A DNA stretch of 64,000 bases from Macrocystis pyrifera (lineage: Eukaryota; Sar; Phaeophyceae; Laminariales; Laminariaceae), in the NCBI GenBank assembly GCA_031763025.1, contig JASSKH010000011.1:11444580-11508579 (forward strand), read 5' to 3'. Below the pieces are notes generated by a model. It was not told the DNA's origin. It made no database searches and worked only from the letters and a program-made list of their open reading frames with translations. The position numbers were made by a program, and so were the translations under genes. Shown here one piece after another: positions 32,892-43,751 of this stretch; position 1 is the first letter of the stretch, and each line of letters opens with the position of its first letter.

Positions 32892-35395
32892 TGTTGATTG
32901 ATCTCTAAAGGTATAGGCGGGGCTGGCACGGGAACGCGTGGTTGACTCCAGACAATAGTATCACGGAACTCCTCTTATATTATATCCGAGCTGTCGAATT
33001 GACTCGCCTCATATGCAGTATAGAATTACACCTGACGAGTGGCATTGGTGGGCACACATTACCCCGATATCCCAATACCCTACTGCCGGAATCCTTTTTC
33101 AGCATGGAACTCCCCAATCTACCATTTATCTTAAATGTCGTGGATAGGACGCGCATTCGAACGATTAGGTCTGGATTGGGTTGTTTTGTTCTTTTAACGC
33201 ATTCATAGCTTGCGAACTCCTCTTTACCACTATGGTTCAACGTCTCAAATGCTACTGCAAATAAACAGTTACCTGTCGACGAGAATATCTGGTCCCGCAT
33301 TAAGCCCATGTATTCCACGACCACTATATACTGCAGTACGTACATGATGAACCTATACAGCAGTGTGATGTAAACTGTTTTCGTCTAACTGTTTTCGTAT
33401 CAGCTCATACTCATAACTCTACCATCATCAGCAGTAGTACCGGGGCAACAGACGCTAGACGAGGGGGTGTTCCTCTTCTCTGCAGTTCAGTCAGTATTTT
33501 ACTCAAATATGTGCAATGTATACTCTGATGTCTCGCTCTCAGTACCATACTACTTCTGCTGCTGATGTACTCGTATAGTATGTATCCGTCCACAATTATC
33601 TTGCCTTTTAGCACGTAACAAGTGGCGCGGGTCGTGCTACACAGCTACACATCAACCGAACAACTCAAAAATGAGATACCCGCATACAAGGATGTAAAAA
33701 TGTGAAATGCCGCAAACAGACGTGTTGGTGTAGTTGGGCACAAGGGTTCAACACATACACCTCTTCCTGCTGTACTTGCTCGGTTCTGCCAGCATCAGAC
33801 CAACGCAATGCCAACCTCAACGATAGGGAGGGCTTATCAATTCTCTTACTGTACATGATATGTAATGACGTCAAAAAGGTGCACATGGCCGAAGGGTGAT
33901 GGTGCAGTCATATAGCTCACATATTTCGCACGTATCCCAACGAAATTCTAGAGTACCTTTACCCTTTTCATTTCATGCTCGTACTCGTATCGATGCCCAA
34001 TCAGAGCCCTCGACCAGTCAACTATAAAACAGACGTCATAGTCCTGCAGTGCGTCTACAGGATAGCTTCAGTGAGGGAAGCTATACACATATACGTCAGT
34101 GCATCTCATTTCATTTTGTAAAATTATGAAATACGTCAGCTGTGAGTTCCACTTCCAACATTCCGAAATCTCAATCTCCAATGTTTGGATATTATCTACC
34201 ATTCTTAAATCGATACACTATCAATCTAAAAACGGAAATCACCTCTGCAATCAATCAACAAAGTCTAACGTGCCTGGTGCGGACAGATGTCCTTGCTGGT
34301 GGTGCCTCGGTCCCTTTTCTTTCATCCTCTCTCTCTTGGGGCAGCGCATCCAGAACAGATGATGTAGACTCCCCCCCCTGCGCCCATCTTCACTCTCTCC
34401 CTCGTCTCCTTCCTCGGGGACAACGTCCCCCCCCATCAACCACCTGAGGGCGTGGTGCTTCAGCGGTCCAGGCAGACGAATCTGCCAGAACACTTTCAAC
34501 GTCGCTCCCGCGGTCTTCACCGTCCCTCCCGGCTCCTGCCGGCCAAACTCCCTATTTCATATATTATTTCGTACATCTACGTCGCCAGCGCCCATCGAAC
34601 CCACAGATTCAGGCTGATGCCTGGCTATCCCGGGGTGTTGCAGCAGCGACGGTTACGCGGTGGTAGAGACGAAGGCGGCGGCATCGGCGGTAGCGAAGAC
34701 GGCGGTTGCGGCGGCGGTGGTCAGGGCGGCGGCGGTAACGGTGGTTACTGCATGCGCTTCATTATCGCAACAAAAGTGCAGCAATCCTCTGACTACTGAC
34801 GTTACTGACGGTGCTGCTGGAGCTGCTTCTGCCCCTACAACTGCTACTCACCAGCGCCATCGCCACCAGTGCCAAGCGAATCTACCAGGTCCGGCTCAAA
34901 CTTAGCCTTGCTGGGATCGCTGCTGCTTCCGGTGCGGCATCTCTTGCCTCTCCTTCTCAGACACACGTCCTCTCCTCCAGGACCACAATCTCTTCTTCAA
35001 AATTCACAGGGTGGCTCCCTGACTGAGCACATCATCTAAAAATAATAGACATGCTGGAAACAGATTCCCACCTCTCTATGTTGGCCTGGGCTACGCTTGC
35101 CAATAGAAGATCACCGTTCTTTCACTAGTGTGTTGATTGATCTCAAACGGCATAGGCGCAGCTGGCACGGGAACGCGTGGTTGACTCCAGACGGTAACGC
35201 GGAACTCCTCATATATTAGATCCGAGCTGTCGAGTTGACTCGCCTCATATGCAGCATAGAGTCACACCTGACGAGTGGCATTGGTGGGCATACATGACCC
35301 CGATATCCCAATACCCTACTGCCGGAATCCCTTTTCAGCATGGAACTCCCCAATCTACCATGTATCTTAAATTTAGTGTTTCTGAGTACAAACAA
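32892..35395 (-). mobile_element. Gag-only LTR element, copy 2, with both LTRs
   Basis: LTR-family sequences flank a 2.0-kb interior: 35131-35395 (5' on the minus strand) and 32892-33142 (3', lacking about its last 20 bases). The interior (33143-35130) is a diverged duplicate of 29940-32005. The only coding region is a gag at 34251-35110. At about 2.5 kb with no pol this resembles the TR-GAG class of non-autonomous LTR elements. Confidence 0.7.
34251..35110 (-). pseudogene. Gag, zinc knuckle deleted
   Basis: This is the homologue of the gag at 31132-31990, with the same order: an N-terminal start next to the LTR, Ala/Val-rich low complexity near 34640-34790, and a C-terminal basic region. 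In the knuckle region (near 34345-34370) about 24 bp present in the first copy are missing. That removes the histidine and last cysteine of the CX2CX4HX4C motif. Frameshifts also break it. The product could not bind RNA in the usual way. Confidence 0.6.
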
Positions 35396-35545
35396 GAGAA
35401 CATGTCTGTACCACACAGAGGATCGCGAAAAAGCGAGGTATAATGTCCACAACAAGCAGTAAAAAGTAATCGACAGACGAACGAATAGATAAAGGATGTC
35501 TGCACCACACAGAGGATCGCAAAAATGAAAGCGAAGTAAACTTTT
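35396..35545. repeat. Two-copy tandem duplication, about 100 bp
   Basis: CACACAGAGGATCGC occurs near 35412 and 35508 within ATGTCTG.ACCACACAGAGG contexts, separated by CGACAGACGAACGAATAGAT. It lies directly beside the 5' LTR of the second gag-only element. Confidence 0.6.
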
Positions 35546-36285
35546 TCGTGTTCTGGATAGCAGGGACGCACCAGACTCTTTGACAGCCCACTATTACTAG
35601 AAGAGTGGGAATGACGTACGTGACAGATCCACGGCGGCAAGGTGGTCTGGAGCAGGCTTTCTTGAAATGTATTGCGCTTGTACGCACGACGGTTAAAAAA
35701 AAAAGACGACACTATGTTACGGTGAGCTCCCCGGGGTGAGCTGTTAAAGCTCACCTGACTCGCTTCCTCAGTTCGCACGTTGGGCCCTTTTGCAGTCCCA
35801 GTGGCTCCAGGGCTTTGTTCAGGGGGGAGAGCGAAGCAAACGATGACCATACACCTCGATTGCGAGCGATGCAGATACTCGATTATGCCCGTTATCACGC
35901 GGAATGATGCGTGTATGCGAGCGAACAGTCAGTTTACCGTTAATCCTTTAGTTTTTAGTCCTTTAGTTCACTTTTTAGGTTTTGCACGTCTTCTCTTCCT
36001 TGCCTGGGTAGCGTCTAAAGACACTCGGTGTTGGTCCACGCGCTGCATGCGTTATACACCTTGGTCAGGCGTTTTGCATTCAGGGGGCTGAAACCGTCTG
36101 CTGAATGAAACACCCATCTCACACCCATAGAGTATGCCGCCTCTACTCTGCGCCCAACGACCCGTGACTGCATGCCTCGACTCGTCGTACTTTTGGTTGC
36201 TCTCACGTCCCTCCGCCGCAACACCCCCCCAAGTCTGGTATGGTCTTCCAGATCTTAAAAGAGGGCAGCCCCGGATGACAGAGCT
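35546..36285. other. Gene-free stretch
   Basis: Minus frames at 35335-35898 overlap the LTR and the duplication and have no recognisable domain. Nothing else is seen. Confidence 0.35.
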
Positions 36286-36520
36286 TTTCTTCCCGTCTCA
36301 CCCAGACCCGCCGCTTGAACAAGCGGTTTAGACTGAGGTCGCCGCAAGCCTGTAGCTCCGCCGATTCCACTCCTCCAAGTCTTCTTGCCATTTCCAGCCA
36401 GACCCACCGCTTGAACAAACGGTTTAGGCTTTCCTCCGCTGTGGCTCCGGTAGTTCCACTCCTCCAAGTCTTCTTCCCATTTCCAGCCAGACCCACGGCT
36501 TGAACATACGGTTTAGGCTG
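36286..36520. repeat. Tandem repeat, about 100 bp x 2.3, with dyad core
   Basis: Three segments start CCAGACCC.CCGCTTGAACA or similar near 36302, 36399 and 36487 and continue with CGGTTTAG.CT, then CTCC and TCCACTCCTCCAAGTCTTCT. The first contains CCGCTTGAACAAGCGG, a perfect 7-bp dyad around AA. The other two have one or two mismatches in it. Minus frames of up to 97 codons run through but look incidental. Confidence 0.75.
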
Positions 36521-37231
36521 AAGTTGTCGCCAGCTGCTTCCTTCGGTTTGGACTTGACGCTTGAACTGCTATCAATCTTCATCTGGACACCCCCCTCGCC
36601 GCTATTAATGGCTGACGTCGTACACTTCGTCGATGAACGTTTGCCGCCTTCGAACGTCTGGAAACTCCCTCCGGACCTTGGTATCTAGCCGGTGTGCCTC
36701 GCTCGCTACTCTGGAAGCTGTCTGAACCCTGGTGCAGCCCATGCAAAGCGTGAAATCTATACGGCTGCCTGGAAGTGAAACATGCACTCACCTCATCCGG
36801 ATCCCATTGGGGACTACTCCCATGTTTACGTGTCTCCACCAGGAATACGTGCAGCTGCAGCTGAGGAATGCTCTCGAAGATTCCCGTCAACCCAGTTAAA
36901 ACGTACTCGCATACTCACGTGTTTGCGACGTCCCTCGAGAGCTTGCGATCGGTCATCGTGTACAACGGTTCCCGCCGAAGTGTACTTCTCGGCAAGTCTT
37001 CCATCCGATCCCCCTACCAGGTGCGCGAGCCATATCGACGGCATTGCCAGGTCGGAGCATTCATGAAATGTCTTGATGCCCACTGTGAAGACCGTCGTTC
37101 TCGGTTTGGCAATGCAACCTGTCCACGTAAATTTTGTCAAACGTCCATGACAGGCATCACAATAATCAATGACAGGCATGGCAAACGTTTAGCCTCGGCC
37201 TGATACCCATCACTGACAGGCCTGACCACCG
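36521..37231 (-). other. Probable downstream part of the copia-like remnant, unassigned
   Basis: Minus frames at 36826-37179 and 36579-36890 lie after the integrase-like motif of the remnant at 37232-39700 and may be its decayed continuation. No reverse transcriptase block is recognised. Confidence 0.25.
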
Positions 37232-39700
37232 TCAACGGAACGCATGGTGAGTGAAGATCTGGGGTGAAACGCCGAATCCATCACTCGGAGAGTACTTCTT
37301 CGTTTCACTGAAGAGGCGAAGACTTGCAGAGTCCCGATAATGCTTTCTGTAGCCACTCTCGCATAGTTCGACAGATCCCTGCCCTCGGGTGTGGTTGACG
37401 AGACCGTAGCACACCGACACTCTTAGCGACTGGCACAGGGGGTTCACGGCTGTAAACTCCCCCCCTGCATCGCCCCGGACCAACAATAGCGATTCCGAAA
37501 CGCACATCGCTCAGTGTGAGGCTATACCGCGAGTGCCTCCTTCGACGGCACAGGACACGTGAGCAAAGGATGTGCTCGCTTCTTCCACCAAGGACAACAC
37601 ATACTCGAACCTATTACCTGTTTTTACCTCTGCTTAAGGTCTGATATGTACATCTCAGGGACCTTCCACGACTTTAGGGTGCTAGTGAGTGATTCTGTCA
37701 CTTGCGTGGTCACCCGTTTGCTACTCCTGCGCTTATATAAGAGCACATACTTTACGTCCTTGGCTAACGTGGGCTACTTACACTTGCCCTGGGTCAGAAA
37801 AGTTGGGCATGCCACGCCCGGACCACCAAACGTGTTGCGAACCAAGGCGAACAACTCCGGTATCATTGCCTTTGATGTAGCTAGCTTTGAGTCCTCGTTA
37901 CTAAGAGTCTACCGGCGTATACCTTCGTGGTATTGCAAATACCATCCCTCTTCATATTTGGCTCTCCACCTGACCAACAAGCCCGACAATGAATATTCGT
38001 GTTTCCGTGGTAGCACCGTAGTAACATTCCACCATGGAAGAGCCTCTTCCGTAGTCTCCTTCTAACAGACGCGAATTCTGCACTGTACCAATTACTTGGG
38101 TTGATAGGGCAGAGGGTGGACTTACGGGCCCCTCGTACCGTCTCGTCGCCCTTGGAAAGAATCCACAGCTACGGCAGTAGTGACTCGGAAACGCCAAGAA
38201 TGTCACATTTTTCCGTAATTCGAGTAGTCTCAACAACCATCGACGTTGATTGATCAGGCATGTTATGGGGTCACAACGCGGTTGATTATCTGGTTTCGAG
38301 CGCGTTTATAGGTTGTATGTATGCATAACAGGTGGCACCTGATGTGTACACAAAACGTTTGTCTCTATTTCCTGTATCACTCTCTGATGCTGGTGCAATC
38401 CCTTCGTCTGCACCAAGCTCCGCAAGGATAAGTCCCTCCGATGCTAGTCCCTCCGGACCTCAGTACGTTTGACAACAAGGTGCATCGTCTGGAAATGCCT
38501 CCCTGAACCTATCACCTCAAAGCGGAACACGCCAGCCTGGACAGGGTATTCGGGAGCAGTTGACGAGCTCAGGGTGACTACTCAGGTCTGTGGCGCATTC
38601 GATGAATCGCAAGTCTCTCCTGCGCCGCATGCAGGAAAGTCTCTGACTTTCGAACAGCCGGTCGACGACGAGCAACCCCCTTCCCCAGGCATACGGTCTA
38701 AATTAGTTTACCTACCACAACACCGCACTCACGCCCTGTGGCGCAGACGACCGCCCAGCATTGCCTGATTGACTCAAGGCGACAGTACACTCGATGAACC
38801 GCTCGGAGTTCTTGTGTACCTGGCGAGACCCTTTCTTTGTTCTATATCACTTGCATGCGTTGGACGTTTCTGTCTGGCCGGTACAGGTTCGTTCGTTACG
38901 CTATTGGCCGATATTGAGGCACGTGCTCACCGGTACCAAGCCACGCTAACCAAGGGGCTCACCTTTCCCAGTACGTTGGCCTGAACAAGTTGAGTATAGC
39001 GTTGATCTTGGAGTGTTATGGACTTACCCCTGAATTGATCTCTACCACTCGTGGAAATCGTTGTCGAGACACGCCGGTCCATTCTTAGCGTTGGGCGCCG
39101 TTTACCAGCCAGTTACCGTTCTCTCTGACTTCGACGGGCGCAAGTCTGTTACCTCCTTGGTAGTACCCGTGGTGGCTCTGGGGCCGGTTGCCTTTAACTC
39201 CGGTTTCGTTGGGCTTGCCTTTACTTACCTTCTTTGTCATATCTGTACAATTCCGGATCCAGTAGCCTTTCTGTCTCATTGATGACCCTCCTAGTTTGCC
39301 TCAAGAGTGGCACACAGTTACAAAGCCTTCTGCTTTCGCGACATTGATGACACTCCTGTATTTCTCAAGGATTGTGGCTCTGAATTAACTCATAGAGCCG
39401 CCTTCCATGATTTTTACCTTCTTTTCGAGCATTCGATCTTCGAGGACGGTCACCAGGAGAATAGGAACTCCACCTTCGACTGCTTTGCGTTTCGGAGCGA
39501 TCCCTATATATATATGCTTTTGGAATCGATTGTTTTATTACTTCCAACGTCTTCACCTTGGGGTCGATTGTCTGCTTCCTGAATCACCCATTTACCTTGG
39601 TGTTGATCAACCTATTAACCTCTTCCTCGTAGGGGAACTCCACGATCGCTCACAGAAATCCTTACGTTGGATATCCATCAAGTAAATCCGCGTTTTCATC
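37232..39700 (-). pseudogene. Old copia-like gag-pol remnant
   Basis: On the minus strand three landmarks appear in gag-pol order. Near 39243-39272 QKGYWIRNC resembles the second half of a CCHC zinc knuckle, with its histidine read as tyrosine. Near 39085-39115 ENGNWLVNGAQR resembles the protease active-site region where D-S-G-A is expected, with the aspartate and serine lost. Near 37445-37490 LLVRGDAGGEFTAV resembles the integrase SDNGGEF block with its catalytic aspartate. Many stops and frameshifts lie between them. No reverse transcriptase is seen. The landmarks are short, so the family assignment is tentative. Confidence 0.45.
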
Positions 39701-40919
39701 GTAGGTAGGGGCGACTCAACCCTGGGTTGGGTTGACCGCCCAGAGTACAGTAGTCTCCTCATCTAAGACATCTTCTACCAAGGGTTGGGTTGACAGCAGT
39801 AATCACCTTAACTTGGATACTCTCCCCCCCCCCCCCCCCTTGCGTTTCACTCGGCTGAGCGAACGCAAGACATCGAAGAATAACTTCATCCACTCTGTCC
39901 TGTGTCTATCACTGTGACACATCCACCGGAAAAACGACAAATATTTTCGGTGGAACGCTGTACTGTTACTTTTGCCGATTCCTGGTGTCGTGGATACGGT
40001 TCGGATTCTTTGTCAGGCATACATTCTGCATCCTACACTCATTATCGTCTCGATTAGCGTCTTCAACCATTTCGTTCTGGCCACATATTGCCGTTGTTTA
40101 CCCGGTAGCGCGGTCTATTTCCTGGCTTGAAGCGCGTACCAGATGGTCTGCATAGGTGTTTAAAGACGGTGTTCCAAATAATATACGCAGGTGTATACGT
40201 AGAGGGTTTGCATAGGTGTGTAAAGACGTTGTTCCAAATAATATACGCAGGTGTACACGTAGAGGGTTTAACTTTAACGTGTAGATAAACCTAGATATAT
40301 CCCCTTCATGTTTCGTTTTTCCTTCCGTCGTTCATCCTCCTGAAAACTGCAGCAATCAGGATACGGTGATACTTAAGAGCGTGCTTGGAACAATGAAAAA
40401 CTCATCTGACACACCAAATCAAACACACCACCGCACAAGTGCATATTTATGGTATTAACTCTTGGATGTTCGTGCATGAAACAAATACAGACTCGATATA
40501 CAAATACAATTATTTGGTGCACACCTGAACGATAGTGCAGCATTTAATTGCACCGTTACTTGTCACGCATGGATACTCCCAGTACTACACACTGTACTGA
40601 AAGAGGACTTGCAGTTCCTTGTTTCATCGTGGGCAACGTCCAAACTGCTGTAGTATCAAGCTACGCGACCGCACTCGGATACGGCGCGCGGCACGTGCAT
40701 GCTTGCTCGTCAATGCCATGCACAGAGGTGTGTCAAAATACGAGCCGGCTTAATAGGCCAACCAGGTGCCCTTCATAGGTCATACAGAGCTCTTTGCGCG
40801 TCTGATATCGGAACACCCAGGCGAAATACTAGTGGAAAACAGATGTAAGATAAATACAAACTGCTACAGGGCAGGGTATCATCCTCAGCTACCCACTGCC
40901 CGCCTTTGACGACGGCCCC
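39701..40919. other. Gene-free stretch with a C16 tract and a 60-bp duplication
   Basis: A run of 16 C lies at 39824-39839. At about 40150-40275 two copies of GCATAGGTGT.TAAAGACG..GTTCCAAATAATATACGCAGG follow each other about 60 bp apart. No gene is recognised. Confidence 0.6.
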
Positions 40920-41700
40920 CAACCTCACGTCGTCTGCGCTAACGTGACAAATCCTTTGCCGCAGCGACGGCGCTAAACCTCACGCCGCCCAGGCCAAAAT
41001 GACAGACGTTTGCCACAGCGACGGCATAACACTACTTCACGTCGGCTGGGCGAACGTGGTGCAGCGTTCGGAAAATAAATTAGGTGAAGCACACTGCCAC
41101 GGCGCCGGGTGCGATCTTCTGCCTCCCACCGCTTGCCTTTGCTATGACGGCGGCACACAATATCACGTCGCGTAAGCAAACAAGGCAATTCCTTTGGCAC
41201 AGCAGCGGCCCAAACCTGAACGTCGCCTAGGCCAAATTGGCAGAGCCGTTTGCAACGATGACGGCATAGCACCTCACGTCGTCTGGGAATAAGTGGCACA
41301 GCCTTAGCCCTAACGACGGCACGTGACCTCACGCCGTCTGAGCACAAGTGACATAGCCTTTGCCACAACGACGGCACATAACTGCTGTGAATGTATCTAA
41401 GCGGTAAGTGGTACGGTGCTGTAGTATCATTTACCATGAGTAGCACAGCCTTTGCACTGACGGCGGCACATAACTGCCGTGAATGTACCTAAGTGGTAAG
41501 TGGTACGGTGCTGTAGTATTCAATACCATGAGTAGCACAGCCTTTGCCCTGACGACGGCACACAACCTCACGTCGTCTGAGCGAAAGTGAATGCATCTAA
41601 GTTGTAGGTGGTACGGTGCTGTCGTATCCATTGCCCGTTATGTAACCACAGTGAGTGCATTCAAGTTGTAAGTGGTACGATGCTATGCTACCCATTACCG
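40920..41700. repeat. Degenerate minisatellite, 52-58 bp units then about 92 bp units
   Basis: Units near 40923, 40977, 41164, 41221, 41273 and 41328 share CCTCACGTCGTCTG, GCACAAGTG.CA.AGCCTTTGCC and ACGACGGCAC. From 41387 the unit lengthens by a piece with TAAG.GGTAAGTGGTACGGTG and TACCATGAGTAGCACAGCC, repeating at about 92 bp. A 157-codon minus frame lies inside and is considered incidental. Confidence 0.75.
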
Positions 41701-42235
41701 ATTATGTAACGGAGTAAACACAAACCAAAACCCCCACCCACACACCAAAACTCACGTCTCAGGGGGGGGCTCACCATCGTCTGCCCCTATGATGACAAGT
41801 GCTCACCTTCACTGTCAAAAAGCTATGCCCTCAGTGCTTACCTTCACTGAACTCAACCCACGGGGCGCTCACCTCGCCACAAAACCAGATCCCAGGACAC
41901 TCAACAGCACGCAAACCTACCAAACTCCTGGAATCCCCGCAGCCTCCAATCCTGAGGGAGGGGCTCACCTTCACCTCCCGTCTCAGCGATAGCATAATGG
42001 CAAGTGCTTACCGCCACTTGCAAGGTGCTACGCTCATCAGTACTCACCTTCACTGAGGTCAATCCGCGGGGGCGCTCACCTCGCCATCCTGCCCGCTAGT
42101 AATGACAAGTGCTCGCTCCCCAGCATGTTACCATCCCAAGAGTACCAAGCATACATACTGTCATACAACCCCAACAACGGCCGATATGCGAACATCTCAG
42201 ACATGCCATCATACCAAGAAGGCCAAGAGTACCAG
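41701..42235. other. Spacer with short GCTCACCTTCACTG repeats
   Basis: GCTCACCTTCACTG-like strings recur irregularly from 41770 to 42075, with GGGGCGCTCACCTCGCCA at two places. No gene is recognised. Confidence 0.45.
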
Positions 42236-42445
42236 GTTGCGTATATCTTCGCAGGCGTTAATATGAATGATACCGTGTGTTCACGAGGAGAGTTTGAGCA
42301 CTCCGTTCTCTGCTCCGGTCTCTGCTCCGAGCTACGAGCTAGGCTCCGCTCTCTCTCCCCTCATCTGTCCTCTAATACAACGACTATAAAGAAACTCATC
42401 AGACAACGTGGTGGTCAGGGCATCCAGGCTTGGACTCTACGAACA
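42236..42445 (+). repeat. 5' LTR of the copia element
   Basis: The sequence GTTGCGTATATCTTCGCAGG to CTACGAACA matches 45853-46062 by eye with roughly 93 percent identity. It contains CTATAAAGAAAC, a TATA-like string about 65 bp before its end. Confidence 0.8.
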
Positions 42446-42529
42446 CACTAGTGCTCTTGAACGTTTGAGGTCTGGTACCAGAAGCCAACGATGCCCTCGA
42501 AGGGATCGGCTCAATAAGAGCGCGACTCT

Positions 42530-43230
42530 CCAATTGACGTTGAAACGCTGCGACGCGAGGTCAAGCTGGTGATGGAGAAAAGAGAGGCGTCGATGCTGAA
42601 CGCCATAAGGGAAATGATGACCGAGTTTATGAGGAACAACGGTCGATCGGAGCCAGGCAGCGCTGAAGGCAGCGTTGCCGTAGGAGAAAGTCCAGCAGAG
42701 GTAGGAACCACTGCTGTAGGGGAAAGCCCAAGAGGGGCAGCACCCACTGCTGAAGTACGAGAGACTACTGCTGCTGTTGAAGCAGGCATTGATCGATCGG
42801 AGTCCGGCAGCGCTGAGGGTAGCGCTGCTGTAGGGGAGAGCCCTCAAGGGGCAGTACCCACCGCTGTAAGAGAGATTGCAGCAGAACAAAAGAAAAATTT
42901 GCGTGAGGGCGCCTCGCCAGATTTGGGAGCAACTGGACGCGGAGGAACTGCGTTGCCTGTCGAGGTTGGCCCAATGAGGGGTCATCCAGACCAGCACGGG
43001 AGGACAGGAGGATGGGGTGCATACCCTGGCGGTGAGTTGGGTGGTGGATTTGATCTGCCTCTATCGCGCCATTTGGCCTTCAAACACACTCCTGTGCCAT
43101 CGTATAGTGGGCTAAAATCTGAGTTCAGCCCCTGGACAAGAGATGCTCGGTATTACGCCAAAGGAGTTGGTTTCTTGTCTGCTTTCGTGTCGGATCCACC
43201 ACAGTACATTCCCGTAGGGGAAGTAGACAC
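42530..43230 (+). pseudogene. Copia gag, N-terminal part
   Basis: The frame begins shortly after the LTR with VETLRREVKLVMEKREASML and AIREMMTEFMRNNG, a predicted coiled-coil start. It continues with three degenerate copies of a Gly/Ala-rich string around AVGESP. GFDLPLSRHLAFKHTPVPSY and SPWTRDARYYAKGVGFL follow and resemble the structured part of copia capsid proteins. After about 220 residues it runs straight into the minisatellite. No zinc knuckle is present. The earliest codons are broken by a stop just upstream. Confidence 0.65.
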
Positions 43231-43600
43231 CGAAAACTCGATGGGTTCGTCTCAAGGGGGCGCCGTGGACGCCTCCTCGGTCCCGGCAGGGAGGGCCGAA
43301 ACAGCCGAGACGATGGGTTCATCTCAAGGGGGCGCCGTGGACGCCTCCTCGCTTCCGGCACGTGGGGTTTTGACCTGGACGCGTTTATGCAGGAGCGCGC
43401 ACAGCAGGCACCTGCCGCCGGCGAGGCCGGCGGCGAAACACCCGAGGCGATGCGTTCGTCTCAAGGGGGCGCCGTGGACGCCTCCTCGGTCCCGGCAGGG
43501 AGGGCCGAAACACCCGAGACGATGGGTTCGTCTCAAGGGGGCGCCGTGGACGCCTCCTCGGTCCCAACAGGGAGGGCCGGAAACGACCCGGGCGCAGCAT
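43230..43600 (+). repeat. Coding minisatellite, about 72-75 bp
   Basis: Four copies of GGTTCGTCTCAAGGGGGCGC or close variants, followed by CGTGGACGCCTCCTCGG, start near 43244, 43316, 43451 and 43526. They encode MGSSQGGAVDASSVPAGRAE in one frame. Because one interval is not a multiple of three, the first two copies and the last two lie in different frames. The array lies exactly where gag is fused to the reverse transcriptase part. Confidence 0.85.
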
Positions 43601-43751
43601 CAGCCTCCGACACCGTCCAAGGGAACGGTGAGGATCCCCCGCCGTCCTGTCGGGGAGGACCGCACACGAGCTCAGCAGCTGGGGCCGGCTCCCCCCGACT
43701 GTACGGGGCCGGACCCGGGGTCAAAGCCAACGCCTGGAGGGTGAACCTGCT

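Noticed and set aside
35335..35898. 187-codon minus frame
   Set aside because: It begins in unique sequence, crosses a tandem duplication and runs into an LTR. There is no domain and the composition is irregular.
40973..41446. 157-codon minus frame in the minisatellite
   Set aside because: It consists of translated 52-58 bp repeats with frame-dependent composition.
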